Shown here in pieces: positions 1 through 6,331 of a DNA stretch of 11,773 nucleotides (positions are counted from its first letter, which is position 1; every line of letters starts with the position of its first letter). The position numbers and the translations under genes are program-made. The stretch covers positions 1 through 11,773 of the forward strand of contig CALHQU010000070.1 of the NCBI GenBank assembly GCA_938038145.1, read 5' to 3'. This stretch comes from an uncultured Candidatus Saccharibacteria bacterium (GTDB lineage Bacteria; Patescibacteriota; Saccharimonadia; Saccharimonadales; Saccharimonadaceae). The notes under the pieces were generated by a model. The model did not search any database. It saw only the letters and a list, made by a program, of their open reading frames with translations, and had not been told where the DNA came from.

Positions 1-1
1 C

Positions 2-433
2 CTTGAAACAATTTCGGCAGCGATTACAATTGCTGAAACTGGACACTTGGTGTTTGCAACGCTACACACAAACTCCGCCGCACAATCAATTGACCGTATG
101 ATTGACGTGTTCCCGCCACACCAGCAGCCACAGATCCGCGCTCAGCTCAGTAATATTTTGATGGCAATTTGTTCGCAGCGACTAGTTCCAGCTATCGGCG
201 GCGGACGAGTTGTGGCAGCAGAGGTTTTGATTGCTAATCCAGCGGTGCGTAACATTATCCGCGAAGGTAAATCTCACCAATTGGATGCCGTAATTCAGAC
301 TGGTGCCGATCAGGGAATGCAGACGATGGATCGAACTTTGGTCAATTTGGTGCAGAACGGTACGATTACGTATGATAGCGCTCGTGAATTTGCTGTCGAT
401 TTGACGGAATTCGAGAGGTTGATGAGGGGGTAA
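2..433 (+). CDS. pilT: PilT, type IV pilus retraction ATPase (C-terminal part)
   Basis: This is the 3' end of a gene cut by the window edge; the frame is open from base 2, giving 143 residues. PilT is a hexameric cytoplasmic ATPase that powers depolymerisation (retraction) of type IV pili. The visible part begins in the segment after Walker B (LETISAAIT), followed by the His box TLHTNSAAQSIDRMIDVFP, with its conserved His about residue 23 of the fragment. The C-terminal subdomain follows, with IREGKSHQLDAVIQTG and GMQTMDRTLVNLV, which resemble PilT more than PilB. Walker A and Asp boxes lie outside the window. It ends in a double stop TAATAA, 3 nt before pilC, so the two are cotranscribed. 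The first in-window start-like codon (TTG at 47) is internal and is not a real start. Confidence in the family is high; PilT versus another PilT-like paralog is slightly less certain. Confidence 0.93.
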   Translation, partial: LETISAAITIAETGHLVFATLHTNSAAQSIDRMIDVFPPHQQPQIRAQLSNILMAICSQRLVPAIGGGRVVAAEVLIANPAVRNIIREGKSHQLDAVIQTGADQGMQTMDRTLVNLVQNGTITYDSAREFAVDLTEFERLMRG

Positions 434-436
434 TAA

Positions 437-1651
437 ATGAAAAAGTACGATTACGAAGCCAGAGATAGCGCAAGTAACAAAATTGTTAAATCGGTTGTTC
501 AGGCTGATAGCGAAAACGCTGCCGCAAAGCTCTTGACGGCTCAGGGTTTTGTGCCGTTAAAAATTGAATTACAAGACGATAAAACAAATTTCTTTGCGAG
601 GTTTTCTGGTAGAATCACCACTAAGGATAGGGTTGTGTTTACTCGTCAGCTAGCAACTCTTATTGGAGCTGGGCTACCTTTGGCGCAAAGTCTTCGAACG
701 GTTCAGGAGCAGACGACGAATAAGCGCATGCAGGAAATAGTCCAGGAAATTATCTCTGACGTCGAAGGCGGTAAATCCTTGTCTGATTCGTTCGCAAAGC
801 ATCCAGAAGCTTTTAATAAAGTTTATGTAGCTTTGATCTCGGCCGGCGAGACGTCAGGTACGATGGATGATTCGCTTAAGAGGTTAGCTGCTCAGCAGGA
901 AAAAGAGGCTGCTATGATGAGTAAAATTAGAGGTGCTATGATGTATCCGTCAATTGTCTTGGTAGTGATTATCTTAGTTGTCGGATTTATGTTGTTTACA
1001 GTTGTTCCGCAAGTTGAGGGTCTGTATCGTGACTTAAATAAGGGGTTGCCATTTGTGACTCTTATGATGATTAAAACGGCGAACTTTTTTAGTAGTCTTT
1101 GGTGGCTTGTTATATTGGCAATGATTATCGGCGGTTATTTCCTAGCACAATATCTGAAAACTGAACAGGGAATTAGGGCTAAAGACACCTTTAAGCTCAA
1201 TGTTCCGCTATTTAAAGGGATGTTCAGAAAAATGTACATGGCGCGATTTGCCAGGACTGGTCAAGTTCTTCTGAGCACTGGTGTGCCGATGCTTGATATG
1301 CTTCGTATTACGTCTGATGCTGTCAATAACGTGATTATTAGTGAAAGCATACTTCGTGCGTCAGATAAGGTAAAGGGCGGTAAGGCGCTCTCAGCTTCTT
1401 TATCTAATGAAGATTATTTCCTAGCAATGGTACCGCAGATGATTAAAATTGGTGAGCAATCGGGTAAAATTGATGAGATGATGGGCAAGACCGCTCAAGT
1501 TTATGAAGATGAGCTTGATGAGGAAATTCGCGCTTTGTCGACGGCGATAGAACCAGTCCTGATGGTCTTTTTGGCTATAGTTGCAGGTACGATGGTGGCG
1601 GCTATCTTACTTCCAATTTATAGTTTGGTTGGTAATATTAATATTCGCTAG
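437..1651 (+). CDS. pilC: PilC, type IV pilus inner-membrane platform protein
   Basis: A 404-residue PilC/GspF family protein, the usual length. It sits in the membrane, links the cytoplasmic ATPases to the growing fibre and is needed for pilus assembly. Two T2SF domains are visible, about residues 65-190 and 265-390, each carrying the characteristic G-E-x-S-G motif (GETSG and GEQSG). Hydrophobic spans lie about residues 170-190, 218-238 and 372-395. The N-terminal YDYEARD start is typical of the family. ATG at 437 follows a G-rich Shine-Dalgarno (GAGGGGG, 424-430) that overlaps the end of pilT, so expression is coupled to the upstream ATPase gene. It stops with TAG. The promoter of the following pilin begins on its last codons. 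Confidence 0.96.
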   Translation: MKKYDYEARDSASNKIVKSVVQADSENAAAKLLTAQGFVPLKIELQDDKTNFFARFSGRITTKDRVVFTRQLATLIGAGLPLAQSLRTVQEQTTNKRMQEIVQEIISDVEGGKSLSDSFAKHPEAFNKVYVALISAGETSGTMDDSLKRLAAQQEKEAAMMSKIRGAMMYPSIVLVVIILVVGFMLFTVVPQVEGLYRDLNKGLPFVTLMMIKTANFFSSLWWLVILAMIIGGYFLAQYLKTEQGIRAKDTFKLNVPLFKGMFRKMYMARFARTGQVLLSTGVPMLDMLRITSDAVNNVIISESILRASDKVKGGKALSASLSNEDYFLAMVPQMIKIGEQSGKIDEMMGKTAQVYEDELDEEIRALSTAIEPVLMVFLAIVAGTMVAAILLPIYSLVGNINIR

Positions 1652-1677
1652 ACTGACTTATATTTTTAGTGTATTAT
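1649..1677 (+). promoter_or_regulatory. Promoter of the major pilin gene
   Basis: TAGACT (1649-1654, -35-like) and TATTAT (1672-1677, -10) are separated by exactly 17 bp. Transcription should start near 1684, leaving a leader of about 49 nt that ends in a good Shine-Dalgarno. The -35 overlaps the pilC stop codon. This is the only gene in the pilus locus with a conventional leader, a Shine-Dalgarno and its own terminator. It has not been tested experimentally. Confidence 0.6.
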
Positions 1678-1732
1678 AAACGTAAGCGTTTTTGCGTAAA
1701 TATAGGTAAACCATAGAAAGGTGGGAAATCTA

Positions 1733-2212
1733 ATGACAAAAAAAGATAATAAAAAAGGATTTACAATCATCGAGGTCGTCCTAGTCTTGGCTATTGCTGG
1801 ACTTATCTTTGCGATGGTGTTTATCGCATTGCCAGCTTTGCAGCGTAGCCAGCACGACCAGTCAAGGAAGAACGACGCTTCAACGGTTGCTGCAGCTATT
1901 ACCAATTGGAATTCAGCTAACCGTAACGGCGGCACATTTAACGAAGAATCTCTACGTAAGTATGTCGATAAGCTTGACCAATACGACAAATCTTCAGAAT
2001 TAAAGGTTGCTACACCTGGTGCTTCAATGTCAGTAGCTAGTAACGAAATCAAGGTTATGCGAGGTAAGAAATGTCCTGCTAGCACGCCAGCTCCATCTGC
2101 TGACGATCCAGCAAACATAACTTTGCAAAACGGATCTTCACGCAACGCAGTAGTTGTAGTTCTGCTGGAGAACAACGGTTCTCAAAAGCAATTGTATTGC
2201 CAGGACGTATAA
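1733..2212 (+). CDS. pilA: Type IV prepilin, probable major pilin (PilA-like)
   Basis: A 159-residue prepilin and a likely main building block of the fibre. It has a short basic leader MTKKDNKKG, the PilD cleavage site G/F, then the methylated-Phe helix FTIIEVVLVLAIAG with Glu at +5; the mature chain is about 150 residues. Two cysteines near the C-terminus (KKCP and LYCQDV) are placed like the D-region disulfide of type IV pilins. ATG at 1733 is chosen over the GTG at 1721 because GAAAGGTGGG (1716-1725) is a Shine-Dalgarno at the right distance from 1733 and overlaps 1721. The promoter before it and the terminator after it suggest a monocistronic, strongly expressed message. Its codons are biased: Asn is AAC 10 times and AAT 3 times, the reverse of the next prepilin gene. 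Calling it the major subunit is inference from these signals. Confidence 0.9.
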   Translation: MTKKDNKKGFTIIEVVLVLAIAGLIFAMVFIALPALQRSQHDQSRKNDASTVAAAITNWNSANRNGGTFNEESLRKYVDKLDQYDKSSELKVATPGASMSVASNEIKVMRGKKCPASTPAPSADDPANITLQNGSSRNAVVVVLLENNGSQKQLYCQDV

Positions 2213-2228
2213 TCCATAGATAAATTAC

Positions 2229-2259
2229 AAATCAGCCTCGGTATGGGGCTGATTTTTTT
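2229..2259 (+). terminator. Rho-independent terminator after the pilin gene
   Basis: A 9-bp stem, AAATCAGCC (2229-2237) with GGCTGATTT (2247-2255), closes a short loop and runs into a T-run (2253-2259). It lies 16 nt after the pilA stop. It should separate the abundant pilin message from pilD and the minor pilins downstream. Confidence 0.9.
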
Positions 2260-2268
2260 ATGGTTTTT

Positions 2269-2277
2269 TGTTACCAT
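2269..2277 (+). promoter_or_regulatory. Possible extended -10 promoter for pilD
   Basis: TGTTACCAT reads as TGn followed by a 4/6 match to TATAAT, directly after the pilA terminator. The -10 ends 7 nt before the pilD ATG at 2285, so a transcript starting at the usual distance would have essentially no leader. There is no convincing -35. The match is weak, and the case rests on pilD needing a promoter after the terminator. Confidence 0.4.
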
Positions 2278-2284
2278 AAGAAGT

Positions 2285-3166
2285 ATGATTAAGTTTGTAT
2301 TAGTGGGATTTTTAGGGGCTATTTTAGGCAGTTTCGCCGGAGCGCAAATTTGGCGCTTGCGAGCTCGTCAATTGGCGGAAGATAAAAAAGCCGGAGAAAA
2401 AGTTGACCAAAAGGAATTAAAGAAATTATCTCCATTGATAAAAAAAATTTCCAAAGATAGATCTCGTTGTTTATCTTGCGGACATGAGCTTAAGTGGTAC
2501 GATTTGATTCCTGTGGTAAGTTGGGTCGCTGGATTAGGGCGGTGCAGATATTGCAAAGCATTTATCGGTTGGACGGAGATCTTGCTAGAACTAGTGATGG
2601 CTGGATTATTTGTCGCATCCGTGGCTTTTTGGCCTGGATCATTGACGGATATCTGGCAGATCGTGTTGTTGGTCTTGTGGCTGGCAAGTCTGGTGCTGCT
2701 GGCGATTTTATTCGTCTATGACCTCAGATGGCTACTTCTTCCAGATGTAATTAATATTCCGTTTATCGTTCTTGGCGCTATTTTTGCGGGAATAAAAGTA
2801 TGTCTATCTGGCGATTTTTCAAAAAGCTTGATGACGTTATTTGGGTCGATTGCGATTCTGAGCGGAATATATATGGTGCTGTATTTATTCTCAAAATATC
2901 GTTACGGGGAAGATAAAACTTGGATTGGTTTTGGCGATGTTAAACTTGGGCTTGGATTGGGGTTGTTCTTAGGAAACTGGCTTTTGGCGTTTGCGGCATT
3001 ATTTATCGCGAATCTTATCGGCACGCTTCTTGTTTTGCCATCAATGGTGCGAGGAAAATTACAGGCAACTTCACGGATATGCTTCGGTCCATTGCTTATC
3101 GTAGGGTTTTTACTCGCTTGGTTCTTCAGCCGACAAATTTTAGAGTGGGGCTTTCTTATTGTCTAA
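2285..3166 (+). CDS. pilD: PilD, prepilin peptidase / N-methyltransferase
   Basis: A 293-residue polytopic membrane aspartyl protease (A24 family) that removes prepilin leaders and usually methylates the new N-terminus. It shows GSFAGAQIWRLR (residues 15-26, equivalent to GSFLNVVIYRLP), a zinc-type pair of CxxC motifs (C62, C65, C87, C90) and LIPVVSW. The catalytic aspartates appear in YDLRWLLLPD (D146) and GFGDVKLG (D218). About eight hydrophobic helices follow. A charged, lysine-rich stretch (about residues 31-59) is inserted before the first CxxC. ATG at 2285 is preferred to the in-frame ATG at 2243, because 2243 lies in the terminator hairpin and the peptide it would add is encoded by the T-run. 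No Shine-Dalgarno is present beyond a weak AAGAAG. It should process all the prepilins around it. Confidence 0.95.
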   Translation: MIKFVLVGFLGAILGSFAGAQIWRLRARQLAEDKKAGEKVDQKELKKLSPLIKKISKDRSRCLSCGHELKWYDLIPVVSWVAGLGRCRYCKAFIGWTEILLELVMAGLFVASVAFWPGSLTDIWQIVLLVLWLASLVLLAILFVYDLRWLLLPDVINIPFIVLGAIFAGIKVCLSGDFSKSLMTLFGSIAILSGIYMVLYLFSKYRYGEDKTWIGFGDVKLGLGLGLFLGNWLLAFAALFIANLIGTLLVLPSMVRGKLQATSRICFGPLLIVGFLLAWFFSRQILEWGFLIV

Positions 3167-3180
3167 GTAAAAAGCGCTTA

Positions 3181-3189
3181 TGCTATAAT
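3181..3189 (+). promoter_or_regulatory. Extended -10 promoter for the minor prepilin operon
   Basis: TGCTATAAT is a perfect extended -10 (TGn plus TATAAT). It ends 9 nt before the ATG at 3199 and 6 nt before an in-frame GTG at 3196, so the predicted transcript start falls on or just before the start codon. No good -35 exists; in its place lies the palindrome AAGCGCTT (3172-3179), which could bind a regulator. It probably drives the four overlapping genes up to 6330. Confidence 0.65.
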
Positions 3190-3198
3190 GGAGAAGTG

Positions 3199-3939
3199 AT
3201 GGGCAATAAACAAAAAGGTTTTACTATAATTGAAGTGATTTTGTTTGTGGCTATTTCTGGTTTGCTGACCTCTATGCTGATGGTCGGCGTAAGTATGTCA
3301 ATTAATCGCCAGCAATATCGCGATTCAGTGCAGTCTTATGCTGGTTTTTTGCGAAATGAATACTCGAAGGTGGTCAATGTTGAGAATGAGCGATCTAAGG
3401 GCGCTTGCCCAATTGAAGGCTCTGACGGTCGAGCTGAAACTCTACGTGGTCAATCTGATTGTGTGATTGTTGGTCGCTATATTACCACTGAAGGTTCTCT
3501 AGGTTCGACGAACGGCAATCTGTACAAAACTTATCCAGTTTATGCCTATAGATCAGATAAGGGTAGCGCGTGGACTTATAAACGCGGCGCTGAGTCTGAT
3601 AAATATATTGTTAATTGGCAGGCAAAAACTAGGTTTTCTAACCAAGCCAAAGATAGTGCGTATATTTCTATTTTGATGTACCGCCACCCAGAGACGGGGC
3701 AGTTGGATATTAGAACTGACACAAGCCGATTCGGTGATAATTTGACTGATTTCGTCAATAATAAAAATAGTGCTGGAGTTGTGCAGTCTGCTGGCGAGCA
3801 GCGTCAACAGAGGGAAATTTGTGTTTATGATGACGGCTGGATGCCGGGAGAGAGATTATCTATTTTTCTACGATCGCATGCAGGTTCTGCTGATGCTGTA
3901 GTTGTGGGCAATGCGACAGGAGGCTGTGCTGATGCGTAA
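3199..3939 (+). CDS. Minor type IV prepilin (first of the minor pilin operon)
   Basis: A 246-residue prepilin. The leader MGNKQKG is followed by G/F cleavage and FTIIEVILFVAISGLL, with Glu at +5 and one N-terminal membrane helix. The large exported domain (about 205 residues) has four cysteines (in GACP, SDCV, EICV and GGCA), enough for two disulfides. The tail has C..DDGWMPGERL, similar to the tail of the next pilin. ATG at 3199 is chosen because it gives a short typical leader; the much earlier in-frame ATG at 3079 is inside pilD and would bury the signal. GGAG (3190-3193) could act as a Shine-Dalgarno, but it would be upstream of the RNA start predicted from the -10 box. The role is probably a GspH/FimT-like minor pilin that initiates or caps the fibre; the exact class cannot be set from sequence alone. 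Confidence 0.88.
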   Translation: MGNKQKGFTIIEVILFVAISGLLTSMLMVGVSMSINRQQYRDSVQSYAGFLRNEYSKVVNVENERSKGACPIEGSDGRAETLRGQSDCVIVGRYITTEGSLGSTNGNLYKTYPVYAYRSDKGSAWTYKRGAESDKYIVNWQAKTRFSNQAKDSAYISILMYRHPETGQLDIRTDTSRFGDNLTDFVNNKNSAGVVQSAGEQRQQREICVYDDGWMPGERLSIFLRSHAGSADAVVVGNATGGCADA

Positions 3940-4513
3940 GTTTAACAGAGGCGACACACTTGTTGAAGTGCTGCTTGGAGTAACCATTTTTAGCCTAGTC
4001 GCTGTTATTGCATTAGAAACTATGAACCGCGGGATGGCTATCGCTCAGTATTCTTTGGAGACGACGTTGGTTCGTCAACAGGTTGACGCTCAGGCTGAAA
4101 TGCTAAGATATGCGCATGATATGAAAAATGATACTTGGAAGAAATTGGTAGACAATAATTCGGTGAGCGTTTCTGCTGTTAATGACAATGAAGGAAACTT
4201 GGGCGCTGAAAAATGTCCTGATGATTTTTCTACGAAAGAGTTTGCTTTGGCTGCGACGCCTTCACTCGCTTCGAAGATTAGTATATTGAACAATCCCGGA
4301 GATTATAAACCAGCAGAAACATACGCGCGGGTTGATAGCGATACTAAAAAAACGTATGGAATATCTGTTAGATTAGTTAAGCCGAGTACGACTGTCGGGA
4401 GCAGGGATAGCAATAAATATGATGCGTACATAAAAGCGTGCTGGATGCCAGTTGGCAGCAAAATGCCGGCAACCATTGGTACGATTGTGAGGTTGTATGA
4501 TTCGGGGTTATAA
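3932..4513 (+). CDS. Minor type IV prepilin (GspI/PilV-like)
   Basis: A 193-residue prepilin with leader MRKFNRG and a hydrophobic helix TLVEVLLGVTIFSLVAVIAL carrying Glu at +5. The +1 residue after the Gly is Asp instead of the usual Phe, which is uncommon but still cleavable by PilD enzymes. Position in the cluster and the TLVEVLL core resemble GspI/PilV minor pilins. Two cysteines (KCPDD and KACWMP) lie in the exported domain. ATG at 3932 overlaps the previous gene by 8 nt and is set by a strong AGGAGG (3918-3923) 8 nt upstream; the earlier in-frame TTG at 3902 would place extra residues before the leader and is not preferred. It is translationally coupled to both neighbours. Confidence 0.87.
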   Translation: MRKFNRGDTLVEVLLGVTIFSLVAVIALETMNRGMAIAQYSLETTLVRQQVDAQAEMLRYAHDMKNDTWKKLVDNNSVSVSAVNDNEGNLGAEKCPDDFSTKEFALAATPSLASKISILNNPGDYKPAETYARVDSDTKKTYGISVRLVKPSTTVGSRDSNKYDAYIKACWMPVGSKMPATIGTIVRLYDSGL

Positions 4514-5195
4514 AAAAGGATTTACACTTATTGAATTGATGCTCGCCATGAGTTTTATCTCTGTTCTTTTGTTGTCGATTGCGATGGTGGGTATTCAAGC
4601 GGGAAAAATGTATAGCAGAGGCATTGTGCTTCGTGATGTTAATCAAGCGGGACGAGATATTTCAGATACGATTCGACGCGATTTTCTTCAGGCGAATGCC
4701 GAAAAGATTGACAGTACGGGATTGAGGGTGCCGAATAATAGCAATTGGTCAACTGGTCGACTTTGTCTTGGTTCTCATTCTTATGTGTGGAATAATCCAA
4801 AGTATTTGGACGATCCTAGCCTGTTGGGCGGAAATAGTCTGTTTAAGGTTAATGGTAATCCAGTGAATTTGGTGCGCGTAGTTGATGCGGATAGTGGATT
4901 GTGTAAAAAAGATGCTTCTGGTAAATATCCGGAAACCGTCGATCTTGCGAAATCGTCCAATTTGCTCAGGGCTATCAATAGCGGCGATGGCTCAATTGGT
5001 GTACACGAAGTTACATTAGAAAAGGTTACCTCAGACAATTCAAGGGAGGCGCTGTATAAATTGACCTTTACGCTGGGGACGAGCAAGATGAGTGAAATAA
5101 GGAATTCTTCCTGTAAAGCTCCGACTGAAGATGATAGCAATTTTGAGTTCTGTGCTATAAATAAATTTGAGATGATTGTGAGGACGAATGGGTAA
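4497..5195 (+). CDS. Minor type IV prepilin (PilW/GspJ-like)
   Basis: A 232-residue prepilin. Leader MIRGYKKG, G/F cleavage, then FTLIELMLAMSFISVLLLSIAMVGI with Glu at +5, the most canonical signal in the cluster. Length and position after a GspI-like pilin fit the PilW/GspJ group of minor pilins, which form a priming complex with the others. The exported region RDISDTIRRDFLQAN is typical of GspJ/PilW helices. Four cysteines (RLCLG, GLCKK, SSCKA and EFCAI) could form two disulfides. ATG at 4497 overlaps the previous gene by 17 nt and has GAGG (4489-4492) 4 nt upstream. Coupled translation is likely. Assignment to PilW/GspJ is by order and helix pattern, not by strong identity. Confidence 0.86.
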   Translation: MIRGYKKGFTLIELMLAMSFISVLLLSIAMVGIQAGKMYSRGIVLRDVNQAGRDISDTIRRDFLQANAEKIDSTGLRVPNNSNWSTGRLCLGSHSYVWNNPKYLDDPSLLGGNSLFKVNGNPVNLVRVVDADSGLCKKDASGKYPETVDLAKSSNLLRAINSGDGSIGVHEVTLEKVTSDNSREALYKLTFTLGTSKMSEIRNSSCKAPTEDDSNFEFCAINKFEMIVRTNG

Positions 5196-6330
5196 AAATA
5201 CGCGACAATCAGGTGCTGTATCTCTTTTTGCGGTCATATTTGGCGCGATGTTACTGACTATTGTTACTATTGGTTTTATCAAGTTGATGATTATGGACCA
5301 GCGACAATCCTCGAATAATGATCTGTCGCAGAGTGCTTATGACGCGGCTTTAGCTGGGGTTGAGGATGCTAAGCGTGTGGTTCGTGCCGCCCAGACGGGG
5401 AATATTCAGGCGGCAGGAGTGCTGAATGGTCCAATCAATTGTAATATGGTTGCGGCATCCGGTGTTGTTGGAGGCGATTCTTCTGGTGAAACTATTATTA
5501 AAACTGGTACAGATGCGGGTAAAAAATTTGATCAAGCGTATACTTGTGTAAAAATCGCTATGAAATCTCAAGATTTTATATATAAGTCTATTGAGGAAAA
5601 ATCTCAAATTGTGCCACTACGCGCAACTGGTTCATTCAATAAGATATCTATAGAATGGTATAGGCGCGACGATGAGAGCAACTTAAATGGCGCTAACGCC
5701 GCCAACACTGAAATATCCACTTCTGGGGATTTGCCGACGAAAAACAACTGGAATGCTAATTCGCCACAATTGATGCGCGTGCAGCTTATTAATCCAGGCG
5801 CTACCTTTAATTTAGCGGCGTTAGATTCAACTGGCGTCACTTCTTTCTTGCGGCCGAACGTTTTAAGATCAGACGTAGTAGGTCAGAATGGTACTGCTGT
5901 TTCTGGTAAGATTTCTGATCATCCACGCGCAACTGACGGGAATGAACACAATAATGGGACAAGCGTGGTCTCTTGCAGTAAGACATTCAAGTTTTCTGGC
6001 GAATATTCGTGTAAAGCGGTGATTGATGTTGATGAGATTCCAGCTGGTAGCGAAACTGCGTTCTTAAGATTATTGCCTATATATAAAGGTGGTAGTGTGA
6101 AGATTTCTCTTCAAAAAACTGACGGAACAATTGTCAATTTTGATGGAGTTCAGCCAATTGTCGATTCCACGGGGCGGGCAAGTGATTTGTTTAGAAGAGT
6201 TGAGGCTCGATTGCAAATAGGAGATGATTTCGCATATCCTAATAATGCAGTTGAATTAAAGAATAGTCTATGCAAAGATTTCTCTGTATCTGGCGGCGGA
6301 TCTGCTACCGCAGGTCAATGTAAGCCATAG
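5188..6330 (+). CDS. PilX-like pilus assembly protein, possible tip subunit
   Basis: A 380-residue protein and the largest exported product of the cluster. The N-terminus MGKNTRQSGAVSLFAVIF, followed by one membrane helix (about residues 10-34) and the SAYDAALAGVEDAKRVV helix, matches the PilX N-terminal pattern. It has no GFTLIE box: the residue after Gly is Ala, and +5 is Phe rather than Glu. About 340 residues are exported, rich in Ser, Thr, Asn and Gly, with exactly six cysteines (NCNM, YTCV, VSCS, YSCK, SLCK and GQCKP). ATG at 5188 overlaps the previous gene by 8 nt, with GAGG (5180-5183) 4 nt upstream. As the last gene of the operon and the one with the biggest variable domain, it could be a GspK-like or tip adhesin subunit; that role is inference. 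It stops with TAG, 1 nt from the convergent xer stop. Confidence 0.82.
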   Translation: MGKNTRQSGAVSLFAVIFGAMLLTIVTIGFIKLMIMDQRQSSNNDLSQSAYDAALAGVEDAKRVVRAAQTGNIQAAGVLNGPINCNMVAASGVVGGDSSGETIIKTGTDAGKKFDQAYTCVKIAMKSQDFIYKSIEEKSQIVPLRATGSFNKISIEWYRRDDESNLNGANAANTEISTSGDLPTKNNWNANSPQLMRVQLINPGATFNLAALDSTGVTSFLRPNVLRSDVVGQNGTAVSGKISDHPRATDGNEHNNGTSVVSCSKTFKFSGEYSCKAVIDVDEIPAGSETAFLRLLPIYKGGSVKISLQKTDGTIVNFDGVQPIVDSTGRASDLFRRVEARLQIGDDFAYPNNAVELKNSLCKDFSVSGGGSATAGQCKP

Positions 6331-6331
6331 G

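Noticed and set aside
1681..1699. Direct repeat CGTAA (1681-1685, 1695-1699) in the pilA leader as an operator or riboswitch.
   Set aside because: Only 5 bp, in an AT-rich leader too short for a riboswitch; not distinguishable from chance.
2243..2284. Earlier in-frame ATG for pilD at 2243.
   Set aside because: It lies inside the terminator hairpin and T-run of pilA; the proper PilD N-terminus begins at 2285.
3079..3198. In-frame extension of the first minor prepilin back to 3079.
   Set aside because: It overlaps pilD coding sequence and would put 40 extra residues before a leader that is complete from 3199.
3860..4480. Gene duplication between the first two minor prepilins, based on the shared C-terminal C..WMP..RL pattern.
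   Set aside because: The rest of the exported domains do not align by eye; convergent pilin end structure is as likely.
4781..5140. Antisense open frame within the PilW-like gene.
   Set aside because: It is a mirror of the sense gene with no start signal or recognisable protein; other antisense frames in the pilus genes are the same.
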